NCBI GenBank assembly: GCA_013400115.1
Contig: VXBP01002305.1
Location: forward strand, 250,308-314,307
Length of the DNA stretch: 64,000 nt
DNA from: Rhinopomastus cyanomelas
Lineage: Eukaryota; Chordata; Aves; Bucerotiformes; Rhinopomastidae
Direction of reading: 5' to 3'
Under the pieces are notes generated by a model. It ran no database searches. It saw only the letters and a list, made by a program, of their open reading frames with translations, and was not told where the DNA came from. Positions within the stretch are counted from its first letter, which is position 1. Each line of letters starts with the position of its first letter. Shown piece after piece: positions 9,491-20,733 of the stretch. The position numbers were made by a program, and so were the translations under genes.

Positions 9491-10560
9491 CACCACAGCG
9501 TTGCTGGGGCATTTCGTGCTGAGACTTGGCCGTGATGTCCAAGACAGGGCAAATGAAAGAGAGGTGGGGAGGAAAGGTTGCAGCTGGGAAGCAAAGAGAA
9601 GAATGTACTTCTTAAGAAACTGGAAAGCTACAGGGATGAAGGGCTGATCTGGCAGCAGCTGTGAAGCTGAGGAGCACTCGTTTCAGGGGTGTGATGCTGT
9701 CATGCCCAGCATGTTCACTGTAGCTCAGGGCCATGTCACACTCTTGTGAGAACTTTACCAGAGTGTTGCTGCAATATTGTGCCAGTAACTGAGTGATTTG
9801 TTTTTCCTCTGGACATGGATTGAAGAAATTCTTATTATATTTTATAGCTTGCTTGGCCTTGGTACGAGAGTCAAGACATAAATTGGGCCATAAATTGGCC
9901 CGTGTCAGAATCTGCATTGAAATGACATCAAATACATGTCATCACACCGGTGCCTCAGCCAGCAGCAGGGACCCGACTGTCCCTGTCAGCTTGATCGAAC
10001 GCCGGAGCCCTCGCCCCTCTGCCGTGTGGCGCTTTGGCCGTTAGAGCGAAGGCTGCCAGGCATCTCCTGCCATGGTGCTGGAGGATGCTGCAGCAGGAAA
10101 CTGACTGTGTTTGTAGAGCAAATTGATTTGCTCCAGCTTATTGCCAAGTAACGACCTGCACTGCGCGCGCCGCGGCTATACGCGTGTAAATAAGAATTGA
10201 CACCAAAAACGTATAGAGGCGCGGCGCGGGGACGGGGAGCTGCACAGCTGAGATAGATTCATCCCACAAGCAAAGCAAGACTTGGTAATTCATGAGTGGC
10301 AGAGATGCCGCTGAGTTACGGGGATGTTTCCTCTGGAGTGAAATAAAGAGGGCGTCTCGATTCAGCCCATTATACGACGTGATTGATAGAAGCAAGCGCT
10401 GTCCATAGGTTGGGCTTCTCAACCTTTAGAGGTGTTATTCTGTTCTTAATTCACAAAATATCCACGTTCTTGCGGCAGTTTGGGGTTAGAAAGCAACTGA
10501 TGTTGCTAACATCAGTTGGGAGGAGGTAGGTAAACTTCTGTATACGACTTTGCAAATACT
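9491..10560. other. unique sequence, parts conserved-looking
   Basis: About 9790-9950 and 10120-10430 are complex, lower-GC sequence (for example AAATTGGGCCATAAATTGG, a local repeat) with no transposon similarity that I see. No exon is supported. Confidence 0.45.
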
Positions 10561-10610
10561 CGTAGACTTATAGGTTCACTCATAGACTTATAGGTTCACT
10601 CATAGACTCA
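10561..10610. repeat. short 20-bp tandem repeat
   Basis: Two full copies and a partial of a unit reading CATAGACTTATAGGTTCACT. Immediately after it, GGATGGAAAAGACTCC (10627 on) resembles a decayed CR1 tail in minus orientation. Confidence 0.85.
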
Positions 10611-10793
10611 CTCATAAACTCATCCAGGATGGAAAAGACTCCTGAAGACATCAGTCCAACCAAGCCTTCTTTGCTTTAGTCTTTAATAGTAAGACTAGTA
10701 GTTCCCTGGGTGCTACAGGCCCCTGAGCTGGAAGACAGTGGTGGGAAACAGAATAGGCCCTTCATAATCCAAGAGGAAGTGGTTATAGAATGT

Positions 10794-11490
10794 ATAGAAT
10801 CATTCAGACTGGAAAAGACCCCTGGGATCATTGAGTCCAACAATCAGTCCTATGCTGCGAGGTCACCCCTGGACCATGATGCCCCAACACCACATCTAAG
10901 AGACTTTTCAACATATCCAGGAATAAGGACTCGGCACCTACCTTGGGCAGCCCATTCCACTCTCTCCACGAAGAATCTCATCCTGATGGCCAGTCTGACC
11001 CTCCTCTGTTGGAGCTGGAAGTCCTTCCCTCTGCTTCTGTCGCCAATGACCTGTGAGAAGAGCCCAGCACCAGCATCTCTGCAGGGTCTTTTCAGATGGT
11101 TGTAGAGAGCAATGAGGTCTCCCCTCAGCTTCCTGTTCCTCCAGCTAACCAGCCCCAACTCTGTCAATCTCTCCTCATCACATTGATTCTCCAGGCCCTT
11201 CTCCAACTTCATTGCCCTTCTCTGCCCTCAGTCCAGCCCCTCGATGTCTCCCTTGGATTGAGGTGCCTCAAACTGGACCCAGTACTCAGGGTGCAGCCTC
11301 CCCAGTGCTGAGTACTGGGGCACTATCATCCTACTACTGCTGCTAGACACACGGTTTCTGATCCAGGCCACGATGCCATTCTTGGCCACCTGGACACCCT
11401 GCTGGCTCATGTTCAGCCGGCCATCAATTGGAATCCCCAGGTCCCTCTCCACCAGACTGCTCTCCAGCCACCCTGCCCCAAGCGTCTAAT
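10794..11490 (-). mobile_element. long CR1 fragment (G2), about 700 bp
   Basis: The tail is at 10794, followed by the ORF2 C-terminal region and, beyond 11250, more upstream ORF2 (CTGATCCAGGCCACGATGCC, CATGTTCAGCCGGCC). In minus translation it shows motifs such as WIRNRV and QYSALGRLHPEYWVQFEAP, matching the CR1 post-RT region. Frame-broken. Confidence 0.95.
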
Positions 11491-11640
11491 CCACTCTGAC
11501 AACCTTCAGCTCATTCATCAAAACATTTCCTTACCCAGCCCAGAGTCCATGGGGCAAATGCAAAGGCTGCAAAAATCGAGATCAATAGGCAAGAAAAGCT
11601 GATTTATTTTGGTTTAGCCTAACGGTAGCCACACTGACCC

Positions 11641-11785
11641 GTGGGGTCTGCTTCTCTGGTTTCAAGCCCACCTGGCTGTGTTCCTGTGTGACAGGATCTA
11701 GGAGATCCTGCTGTGGCAGGGGGGTGGGACTGGATGGTCTTTTGAGGTCCCTTCCAGTTGCTGGCGTTCTGCGATTCTCTGAGGT
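11641..11785 (+). mobile_element. CR1 3' end (G1)
   Basis: TTCAAGCCCACCTGGCTGTG, GATCTAGGAGATCCTGCTG, then GTTCTGCGATTCTCTGAG. Confidence 0.93.
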
Positions 11786-12621
11786 GTCGGCAGTATTAGC
11801 TCCCCGCTAGTAGCTGTAACAGAAAACTGGGGGTGATGTGTCTGCTCAACAGCAGCTGTAACAGAAAGCTCTGGCTAAGGCCCGGCTCCCCCACAAAACT
11901 GCCAAAACCTTAGCTTTTCTCTTGCCAACACCAACAGTGCCCTGAGGTTCTTTTAGTGCGGAGCTGGCAGCACACGCAAAGCTGACGCCGTTGAGGCAGC
12001 GGCGAGGAGCGACTCTGCGAACTCGGGAGAGCTGCAGGGCTGTCAGAGAGAAAAGAGCCAGGCCCACAGGAACGCGCGTGGAGGTGCAGGCCGCAGGGAC
12101 GGCGGCTGGCGCTGCGGGACGCGCACGCAGCGTTCCAAAGTCCGGCAGAGCACGAAGAGCGACCCAGTGCTCGCCTTGCCGGGGAGCCGCGCAGCCGCGA
12201 CTGACGCACGGCCACCCGCCCGAAGAGGAGCTGCGGCTGCTTATTTACGCTCCTCCAAGAGGCCCGTGACACCTCCGGAGTGAGGGACCTGTTTGTCATC
12301 CCTTTGATGAGTCAGAGGAACTCCGGAGCGGAGAAGCACCTTGAATCCACTGTAAATTGTCCGCCTTGTTATCGCGCAGCCGTCTGCAGGGCTGTGACAG
12401 GAGATAACTTATCTGTGGTTTAGTGCTCGCGCAGCTCGAGGAGCGATGCCCATGGCCCACGAACCCAGCTCTGCTGGAGGGTCGTCAGGGCTGCTACTCC
12501 GAAGCACAAAACGCTTCCAGGGCAAGGGATACAGGGGCTTCGGCCCACTGCTAACAAGAGCTTCTTGTAGAAACCTGGATCCCGAGCCTCAGCGACAAGA
12601 GAGCTGACCTCTTTGCTCCAA
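11786..12621. other. unique GC-rich sequence with a motif cluster
   Basis: 11960-12260 is CpG-rich. 12290-12425 holds several consensus transcription-factor words listed separately. No exon is supported; the roughly 130-codon frames on both strands overlap each other and match nothing I know. Confidence 0.5.
12308..12421. promoter_or_regulatory. possible enhancer motif cluster (AP-1, paired GATA, RUNX)
   Basis: TGAGTCA (AP-1 consensus) lies at 12308-12314. A 13-bp perfect palindrome AGATAACTTATCT (two inverted GATA sites) is at 12402-12414. TGTGGTTT (RUNX core) follows directly at about 12414-12421. The co-occurrence in repeat-free DNA suggests, but does not show, a regulatory element. Confidence 0.35.
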
Positions 12622-13160
12622 GGGGGACAGCAAGTTCACTGATGACACTGAGCTGGGAGCAGTGGCCAACACCCCAGCAGGCTGAGCTGCTGTTCAGCAG
12701 AACCTAGACAGGCTGGGGAGCTGGGCAAGGAGACACCGAATGAACTGTAACCAGGGGAGGGTAGAGTCTGGCATCTGGGCAAGAACAACCCCAGGGACCA
12801 GCATAGAGTGGGGACTGACCCGTTGGAGAGCAGCGTAGGAGGAGACCTGGGGGTCCTGGTGGCCAGCAGGATGGCCAGGAGACAGCAATGGGCCCTGGTG
12901 GCCCAGAAGGCCAGTGGCATCCTGGGGTGGATCAGAAGGGGGTTGGTTAGTAGATGGAGAGAAGTTCTCCTCTCCCTCTACTCTGCCCTGCTGAGACATC
13001 ATCTGGAATCTTGCACCCAGGTGTGGGCCCCTCAGCTCCAGAAGGACACAGAGCTGCTGGAGAAAGTCCAGCGCAGAGCCACAGAGATGATGAAAGCAGT
13101 AGATCACCTCCCTGATGATGAAAGGCTGAGGGAGCTGGGTCTCTTTAGCTTGGAGAAATA
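12622..13160 (+). mobile_element. CR1 ORF2 fragment, 3' truncated
   Basis: The plus frame shows GDLGVLVASRMARRQQWALV, ASGILGWIRRGL, LLSLYSALLRHHLES and DERLRELGLFSLEK. These are the CR1 ORF2 segments just after the reverse transcriptase core. It extends further 5' than most copies here. It stops dead at GGAGAAATAG, where an opposite-strand CR1 starts, so its own 3' end is missing. Confidence 0.95.
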
Positions 13161-13161
13161 G

Positions 13162-13317
13162 ACCTCCAGGGGCCATTAAGTCCAACCCTCCCTGTTTGAG
13201 TAGAACCTTAGAACCTAGGGCAGGTCACACAGGAACCCATCCAGATGGGTATTGAAATTCTCCAGAGAAAGGAGACTCCACAGCCTCCCAGGGCAGCCTG
13301 TTCCAGGGCTCTGTATG
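13162..13317 (-). mobile_element. CR1 3' end, divergent subfamily
   Basis: CATTAAGTCCAACCCTCCC and CCAGGGCAGCCTGTTCCAGG mark a CR1 tail region without the terminal 8-mers. It joins 12622-13160 tail-to-body in opposite orientation with no spacer. Confidence 0.85.
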
Positions 13318-13679
13318 ATTCTTTCATAAGGATTGGAAACTCACTCTGGGTCCTTTTGCCTAGTGAAGATTTCTCCTGGGGCAGGATGCCTGGATAAACA
13401 AAGGAGCGAGCAGATTCTCTAGCTCTGTGCTGTCTACAGCAAAGAGAACTGCTGTCATCAGGCTGGCTTTGGCTGCCTTGTTCTGATCCACGCTGTCTCA
13501 GCCTAGAATGGAGTTGCCAGGAACCTCATGATGAACAGACATCCCAGTCACCTTTCCTCTGGATCACTTTCTGAAGCCCCACCTCTCCCACCACACTAGC
13601 TGATAGGCAATGTGGGAAGAGAAAGTCTGATGGATGGACCCAGAGCCACTCCCCAATGGCTTTGGCTAATTGAGGCGAC
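13318..13679. other. unique sequence, no gene seen
   Basis: No repeat or exon recognised. Confidence 0.5.
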
Positions 13680-13800
13680 ACCACAGAACATTAAGGATGG
13701 GAAGGAACCTCGAAAGATCATCCAGTCCAATCCCCCTGCCAGAGCAGGACCACCTAGACCAAGTCGCACAGGAACACATCCAGGTGGGTTTGAAAGGCTA
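13680..13800 (-). mobile_element. CR1 3' tail (G1)
   Basis: CCACAGAACATTAAGGATGG to CCAGGTGGGTTTGAAAGG. The CTAGACCAAGTCGCACAGG block varies from the group norm. Confidence 0.93.
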
Positions 13801-14249
13801 CGTAGGCTCTGCCGTACGGTCCGACCGCCAGCATCGCAGCACAAAGTTCTCCGAGCACAAGTTTGTCACAAAGAGCTTTGAGGCACCACAGTGATTCTGG
13901 TGATTTCTCTGCCTGAAACAAATTTCTGTGAAGAGCTATGAAAAGTAGAAGGCTGGAAATCAGCCACCATCTCACTCTGTAAAATTACTTATTGAGTTCT
14001 TTGCGAATCTGTCAGGCTTTAACATAGATCAAAACCTTTCACGAGAGCTGCTTGCTTCAAATGAACCATTAGGGGCAACTTTAATCAAGAAGAAATTAGC
14101 CATTTTCTGAAATAAGCAAAATACATCCTTCAACTGACAGAAATATCTTTTAGTTTTAACTTAATGGCCCTCAACTGAAGACCTAGCATTTACCAGAAGG
14201 GTTGTGGGTCTTAAGGACGTAGTTCAACATTGGGGTTGGTGAGGTAGAT
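13801..14249. other. AT-rich unique sequence, conserved-looking
   Basis: About 13965-14215 is AT-rich, non-repetitive and complex (TTTGCGAATCTGTCAGGC, TAATCAAGAAGAAATTAGCC). It is a candidate conserved non-coding element. No coding evidence. Confidence 0.4.
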
Positions 14250-14836
14250 CCATAGGATCATAGAATCAAGAACCTTGGGGTCATAAAGTCCAACCATCAA
14301 CCCCACTCTACAAGGTCACCTCTAAACCAGATCCCCCAGCACCACATCTGAGCAACTTTTAAAATCATCCAGGGATGGCGACTCAACCACCATCCTGGGC
14401 AGCCCATCCCAGTGCCTGACCACTCTTTCCAGGAAGAATCTCTTCCTCATGGCCAGTCTAACCCTCCCCTATTGGAGTTGGAAGCCCTTCCCTCTGCTTT
14501 TGTCACTACTGACCTGTGAGAAGAGCCCAGCACCCCAAACTGGACCCAGTACTCAAGGTGCAGTCTCCCCAGTGCTGAGTACAGGGGCACAAGCCCCTCC
14601 CTACTCCTACTGGGGACACAGTTTTTACTTCAGGCCAAGATGGCATTTGCCTCCTTGGCCTCCTGGCCACTCTGCTGGCTCAGATTTAGCCTCCTGTCAA
14701 TGAGAACCCTCAGGTCCCTCTCTGCCAGACTCCTTTCCACCACCCTGCCCCAGCCTGTGGCTGCAGCGGGTCGTTGTGACCAAAGTGCAGGACCCCACAC
14801 TTGGCCCTATTGGAACAGCCTTGGCCATGCTGGGTG
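14250..14836 (-). mobile_element. CR1 fragment (G2), internally deleted
   Basis: Tail at 14250, G2 core, then the ORF2 region. Near 14533 the text jumps from GAGCCCAGCACC to CCAAACTGGACCCAG, skipping roughly 200 bp present at 10794-11490. It continues to GGACCCCACACTTGGCCC. Confidence 0.94.
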
Positions 14837-15433
14837 GCCATGGATGTTGTTGTATTTCTGCCACAGGAGTGCTGCGAGTGAGGGGCTTTAACAGGCAGGT
14901 GAAGAAGAAAGGACCCCACCTCCCGTTCGGACAAAAGCCTTCAGATGGGCTATTAAATCATTTGTGTTGTGCTGAGCGAACGGAACCGGGTGCCTGGGGA
15001 GCCGCACAGCTGAGCCTCTGAGGACCACGTTACGGTCACATCAGCAAATGCTCTGCAAATGGAGCCGTGGAGATCAATGCCTCAGTGCCATTTGCTTGAG
15101 GCCTCCTGCCTGCAGAAGGCTCAGGGAGAGCAGTGCCTCTGGGAGAGCACAAGGAGAAGGAGCAGCTGTGACACTGGCCTTCGTCTGTAAGAACAGCAGC
15201 GCAGGTGGAGAAGTCCTTGAAACAGCCCGGTGGGACTTAACGGTGGATGCTCATCTCCTCCCTGCATCACAAGCCTAACGGGCAGGACTCATCGTTGTGC
15301 CTCCTGGCTGATGGTGAGATTCACCAGAATCCACATCCTACCGAGCTGCTTGGGTTCTGCAGGGCTTGAGGAGAACAGTGCGTGCAGTTCAGATTCCGAG
15401 GGATCTTGTCCAGACTGAGTAAAACTCCTCTCA
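14837..15433. other. unique sequence, no gene seen
   Basis: Mixed composition without a recognised repeat. Short open frames only. Confidence 0.5.
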
Positions 15434-15670
15434 CATAGAGCCATTCAGCTTGGAAAGGACCCCTGGGGTCATCGAGTCCAACCAGCAACCCTACTCTACA
15501 AGGTCACCCCTTACGAGAGCCCCCAACACTACCTCTGAGCGACTTTCAAACTCATCCAGGGATGGGATCTCAACCACCACCCTGAGCAGCCCAGTCTGGT
15601 GCCTGACCACTCTCTCCAGGAAGACTCTCTTCCTGATGTCCAGCCTAACCCTATCATTCCCTCTGGTTCT
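15434..15670 (-). mobile_element. CR1 fragment (G2)
   Basis: CATAGAGCCATTCAGCTTGG to the CCTGATGTCCAGCC region. Terminal 8-mers are reduced. Confidence 0.93.
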
Positions 15671-15719
15671 GGAATGCAAGCTCTCACTGAGCTTGCTGGT
15701 TGATGCCACCACCATGGCC

Positions 15720-15832
15720 ATAGAATCATAATCATGGAGTGATTAAGGTTGGAAGACACCTCCAAGATCATCAAGTCCAGCCATCTACATGTTTTTGAGC
15801 ACCTCCATGGATGGTGACTCAACCACCTCCGT
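15720..15832 (-). mobile_element. CR1 3' tail, older subfamily
   Basis: ATAGAATCATAATCATGG, then GGTTGGAAGACACCTCC and ATCAAGTCCAGCCATC. More diverged than neighbouring G1 and G2. Confidence 0.87.
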
Positions 15833-15983
15833 GATGTCACATTAGTCCAGGCTTCAAGCATGTGGACACCACCAGCATGACCTCTGCCTCCCGACAAAGG
15901 GAATCCTTGTAATGGGGTTTTGGCAAAGGAAAAGACATGGGAAGTTCTCAGGCTCTGACTCTTCTTTTGAACCGTGACCAAGG

Positions 15984-16039
15984 TGACAGAATCACTGACT
16001 CACAGAACAGTAGGGATTGGAAGGGACCTTGAAAGATCG
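15984..16039 (-). mobile_element. CR1 3' tail stub (G1)
   Basis: Only about 56 bp of tail (CAGTAGGGATTGGAAGGGACC, then TTGAAAGATC) before an opposite-strand CR1 body starts. Either the plus element inserted into it or the junction formed during one event. Confidence 0.88.
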
Positions 16040-16044
16040 CTTTG

Positions 16045-16532
16045 GACCACTCCGAGCAGGAAGGACAGGGACCCGATGGAGTGGGTCCACAGGAGGCCAC
16101 AAAAATGATCAGGAGGCTGGAGCTCTTCTGCTACGGGGACAGGCTGAGGGAGCTGGGACTGTTCAGCCTGGAGAAGAGAAGGCTCTGGGGGGACCTGATA
16201 GTGACCTTCTAGTACCTGAAGGGGGCTACAAGAAGGCAAAGAGAGACTGTTTATGGGCACCTAGAGCAAGAGGACGAAGGGTCAAGGTTTGAAGCTGGAA
16301 AACAGCAGAATGAGGCTGCACAGGAGGAAAAAGCTGTTGAATCTGAGGGTGGGGGTCCCTGGAACAAGCTGCCTGGAGAGGCGGTGACGCCCCCATCCCC
16401 AGAGCCATTCAAGGTCAGGCTGGATGAAGCTCCAGGCAGTCTGCTGTGGTGAGTGATGACTCTGCTTGATGCAGCAGGGTTGAACAAGATGCCCTTTGGG
16501 GCAACCTAACACAGTCTGTGATCCCGTGACCT
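16045..16532 (+). mobile_element. older CR1 3' portion (distinct group)
   Basis: Landmarks are GGTCCACAGGAGGCCACAAA, GGCTGAGGGAGCTGGGACTG, TTCAGCCTGGAGAAGAG and AAGCTGCCTGGAGAGG, ending in CAGTCTGTGATCC. It codes the same ORF2 C-terminal region as G1 but is clearly divergent, with in-frame stops. Confidence 0.9.
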
Positions 16533-17470
16533 GAGGACAGTACCTGGACCTTGGCTGCAGACCCCCACTCTTGGCAGCTGAAGGCCGGAACCCGTACGTG
16601 CGGTTTAATGCGCGTTTAACACGGCTCCTGGGGAAGCTGATGGAGGTGCCCTGGGGAGCCGAGCGGCCTCCCGGTGCCTCCTCCAGCTGCAGGTGAGAAA
16701 GAAGTTGTGTTAAGCGCGGAGCGCAGGTAACAGCTGCTGCGTGGCCCTCGCTGGCCCACGGAGAGTTGGAGCTGTGCGTCACCAGCTGATGGGCGATCCC
16801 CGAGCCTCTCCTAGCCCGCGAAACCACGAGGGGATGGCGCAGCTTTGGGGGGAAGGGTTTATCTCCTAGCAGAACCGTCTCTCATTCACCCAGAACGGAG
16901 GTTAAAGAAATAACCCGGGAAGGAGCTCGGCGAGGAAATAGCAGGACACCTCACACCCCGTTTTATAGGGCTCTTCCCTCTTCTGCTTCCCTCCCCTGAA
17001 GAAGATAACTCGGTTTTATACTTTACTGTCTTATTAACAGGATGCATTTTGGAAGGCTGCCACTGTTAGCAGCATCAGAAGGATTTAGGGCTGCTGAAAT
17101 ACGCTCGAAGACCTAATTCTGCTGACTTCAGCTCTGATCTGAAGCAGGAACTGTAACCATAGATTAAATGTTTAGCGCCAGATATTGCAATTGCTGCGGC
17201 TTGCCGTAAATCCTCGTGTCTATTGCTGCTCCAGACAGCTCTCCGCGGGCCCTCGGCGGTGCATGCAGCACAATGCTCGACTTGTATAAGGTTCTTCACC
17301 GGGGGCCAATTCTGGAAGTTCTCTCTCCATCCTTCCTCATAAAACTCGCAGTTGTCTGAGCGAGAACCTTGGGACGCAGCGGTGCCCCGCAGACGCGATT
17401 CCCACACGGTGCCGCGGAAGCCAGGACGACCGCCTGCTTTTTGTCATGTTGGAGCTTCAGTTTTCAACGA
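16533..17470. other. unique sequence with conserved-looking segment
   Basis: About 16990-17240 is complex lower-GC sequence (TTTAGCGCCAGATATTGC, CTGCGGCTTGCCGTAAATCC). No repeat or exon is recognised. Confidence 0.45.
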
Positions 17471-17873
17471 GAAGAGGGCCTGGAGAATCGGTCTGGTTGG
17501 GGCTGGTTAGGCTGAGGAAGAGGAGGCTGAGGGGGGACCTTGTCATTCTCTGCAGCTCTCCGAAAGCACCCCGCAGAGATGTTGGTGCTGGGCTCCTCTC
17601 ACAGGTCTTTAGCAACAGAATCAGAGGGAAGGGCTTCAAGCTTCTACAGGGGAGGGTTAGACTGGCCATGAAGAAAAAATTCTTGATGGAGAGACTGGTC
17701 AGGCCCTGGACAGGGCTGCCCAGGGTGGTGGTTGAGTCCCCATACCTGGATGGGTTTAAGTTGCTCAGATGTGGTGCTGGGAGATCTGGTTTAGGGGTGT
17801 CCTTGTAAAGTAGGGTTGCTGGTTGGACTAGATGATCCCAGGGGTCTTCTCCAACCTGAATGACTCCATGAAT
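17471..17873 (+). mobile_element. CR1 ORF2 end to 3' tail (G2)
   Basis: LRKRRLRGDL-type ORF2 translation, GGGAGGGTTAGACTGGCCAT, then GGTCTTCTCCAACCTGAATG and a short tail. This is the full plus-strand equivalent of the minus G2 copies. Confidence 0.95.
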
Positions 17874-18345
17874 GTTCCAAGGATGAGGGGCAAGGGCCTT
17901 TTCAGACCTTACTGAGCACTTAGGAGAACCAACTAATAAAAGCAACTCAATAGTCAACACAAAATCAGATTGTCATGGTGAAAATCAGCTCGTGTGGTCA
18001 GTCATGCACTAGGACACCTGGTTAGAAATCTAAGGGCTACCTCTGGCTCTTAGTTCTAATTTTACAGGTCTCTGTAGGCTCCTTTTTCGGACTCGAGCAG
18101 CCATTGACACGTTAATCACTTCTTCAGAGTGATGACTTCCGTGCTCACTGCTTATTGCCCTCAAACAAAGCCATAAGAACAGAACATTTCAATAGTCCCT
18201 GGTCCCAAACTGGCGAGTGTCTCCTGTGACCTTGGGGAGATCCACCGCAGGGCAAATCTCAGCTCACAGCCTTCACAGATGTTTGCTAGAATTTCCATGC
18301 CAAGGGTATAAGCCAAAATATTTTCAATGCATCCCGAGGTTCCAA
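17874..18345. other. unique sequence, no gene seen
   Basis: Mildly AT-rich; no repeat family recognised. Confidence 0.5.
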
Positions 18346-19070
18346 ATGAATTCAGCACTGGGGAGACATCCCCTCAGGTTCTGGGAGCAGTGCTGGGTCC
18401 CTCACTGCAAGTAAGAGATGGAGGGGCTGGAGCAGGGCCAGAGGAGCAACGAGGCTGGGGAAGGGACTGGAGGGAAAGGCTGAGGGAGCTGCTAGGGGTG
18501 TTGAGCCTGGAGGAGACTCGGGGGGACCTTCTCCCTCTCTCCAACTCCCTGAAGGGAGGTTGTAGTTAGATGGGGGTTGGGCTCTTTTCTCAGGCAACCA
18601 GCCACAGAAAGAGAAGGCAGAGCCTGAAGCTGCCAGGGGAGGGATAGGTTGGATGTCAGGAAGCCCTTCCTCAGGGAAAGGGTGATCAGAGCCTGGACTG
18701 GGCTGGCCAGGGCAGTGGGGGAGTTGCCATCCCTGGAGGTATTTAAGGACAAGGGGCAAGGGGTGTCAACTGGAACAGAGGAGGATTCACACCAATCTGA
18801 GAAGGACCTTCTTCCCAGTGAGGGTGCCAGAGCCCTGGCAGGGCTGCCCAGGGGGTTGTGGAGTCTCCTTGTCTGGAGATGTTTCAAACCCACCTGGCCA
18901 TGTTCCTGTGTGACTGGATCTCGGGGATCCTGCTGTGGCAGGGGGATCGGACTCCATGATCTTTCGAGGTCCCTTCCAAACCCTAATGATTCTATGATGC
19001 CCTGGCGAGGGAGGCTGGACTGGATGACCTTCAGAGGACCCTTCCAACCCATCACGTCCTGTGACTCCAG
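18346..19070 (+). mobile_element. mosaic CR1: G3 body, G1 3' end, then a second tail
   Basis: 18346-18757 is G3 (CTTCTCCCTCTCTCCAACTC, GGGTGATCAGAGCCTGG). Around GGACAAGGGGCAAGGGG it changes to G1 (GTGCCAGAGCCCTGGCAGGG), ending with a full G1 tail and ATTCTATGAT at about 18998. 18999-19070 is then a further tail (GGCTGGACTGGATGACC, CCTTCCAACCC). Either a 5'-truncated G1 sits inside a G3 copy, or RT switched template at the shared GGACAAGGGGCA word. Confidence 0.9.
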
Positions 19071-19702
19071 GGCCACACTAGCCCCTCAGCCTGCCAGCAC
19101 AACGAAGCGCAGTGCCGCACTCAGCGCGGCTCCAGCGCAGGAGGCAATCTCTTCCTCTGCTCCTCTCCCACGTGAGCAGACTACTCTCTATAGTAGTTCT
19201 GTGCCCTGCCCCAGTCTAATCTTCTGGAGCGTGCCAGGGAGAAGCTGGGAACCGAGTGCCTTGCTGCTACAGGTCACAGCAGAAGGCTGTTGCGCTGAGC
19301 GCAGGCAGGGCGACGCTGCCGTTCATCAGCTCCCCGAACTGGCTCTCTGGCAGGCAGAATTATTTAAGTAAAACTGAAGTCATTTTCAAAATTGAAACTT
19401 AAGCTGTGTAGCGACACAAGCCAGCCAAGAGCAGTTTTTCTTGGACCCCCAACACTGGCTTGGCTCGCACTCGCAGAGCAGCTATTTTCATCCTCGTCCA
19501 TTAGCCAGGTCCCCACAGATGCGAGAAGGGCGAGAGCGGCGCGGGCTCCTCTGATGCAATTTCGTCCGCACACACGGAGCATCTGTTACTGCAGCAGCCG
19601 CGCCGCCGCCTCCGTTACACGAGAGCAACCCGGGGCCTGATGGGCCGTTCTCTTCTGAGCCCCATGCGTGAGCGCCTTGGCAGAAGGCTGTGTGCCAGGG
19701 AC
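19071..19702. other. unique sequence, no gene seen
   Basis: Moderately GC-rich; 19500-19630 has several CpG. No exon is supported. Confidence 0.5.
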
Positions 19703-19963
19703 TGCTCTTCCAGCTTCTTCAGGGGAGGGTCAGACTGGCCATCAGGAAGAGGTTCTTCTTGGAGAGAATGGTCAGGCCCTGGAACTGGGCTGCCCAGGAT
19801 GGGGGTTGAGATCACATCCCTGTATGAGTTTAAAAGTCACTTAGATGTGGTGTTGGGAGGTCTGGTTTAGGGGTGACCTTGTAGAGTAGAGTTGGTGGTT
19901 GGACTAGATGATCCTGGGAGCCTTTTCCAACCTGGATGGTTCTACTATTCAATTCTATGATTC
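19703..19963 (+). mobile_element. CR1 3' end (G2)
   Basis: TCTTCCAGCTTCTTCAGGGG, GGTTTAGGGGTGACCTTG, CCTTTTCCAACCTGGATGG, ending TCAATTCTATGATTC. Confidence 0.94.
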
Positions 19964-20000
19964 TTCCTCTACTGCTCTGCTCCTCTTGAGCACTGAAATA

Positions 20001-20223
20001 TAGGAGGTTCCATGTAAATATGAGAAGGACCTTCTTCCCAGTGACAGTGATGGAGCCCTGGCAGGGGGTGCCCAGGGAGGTTGTGGAATCTCCTTCTCTG
20101 GAGACATTTCAAACCCTCCTGGCCATATTCCTGCATGACTGGATGTAGGAGATCCTGCTCTGGCAGGGGGACTGGACTGGCTGATCTTTCAAGGTCCTTT
20201 CCAACCCCTGATGTTCTGTGATT
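20001..20223 (+). mobile_element. CR1 3' end (G1)
   Basis: GGAGGTTCCATGTAAATATG through GTTGTGGAATCTCC to GATGTTCTGTGATT. It follows the preceding G2 copy in the same orientation within 40 bp. Confidence 0.95.
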
Positions 20224-20733
20224 GGGGCATTTTGACATCTTCCGTGCAAATAACACAGACGCAGGGTTTCTTGACACCAAGCCTGGGGTGATCCACTTCA
20301 AAACAAGGCTTGAAGAAGGCGCTTTAACTGCCTCTTGCTGTCAGGCCTCTTTTTTTGAGGGTAGGGGGAGCCATAAAAGGTTTTCCTTCAATATTTCTCT
20401 CAAGACAGCACATATTCCACTCGTATTGATGCGCCAGCGGCTATCACCACCACCTTCAGCCAATTATTAACCTGTGATGGAAAAGATAACGTTTCCTCCC
20501 CTTCTCGGTACCTTTTATTTGTCCTTGATGCTTCCCAGGGAAATATCTGAGGTCTCTTGTTTTTCATCTGATAATTCGGCCAGGAGGGCAGGTTAAGGGT
20601 CTGAGACTGCTGCCTCAAATCCCAGGGCTTGGTTAAGTGTGATTTAAGTAGCAATTAAAGGGTTTCGTTGGGTTTCGGTGCACGATGAGCTTCTCTCTCT
20701 CATCTCTCACACCCGCCTGTTGGCTCCATTCAC
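20224..20733. other. unique sequence, conserved-looking
   Basis: Complex, non-repetitive DNA (TTCCGTGCAAATAACACAG, CAATTATTAACCTGTGATGG). Candidate non-coding conserved block; no coding signal. Confidence 0.4.
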
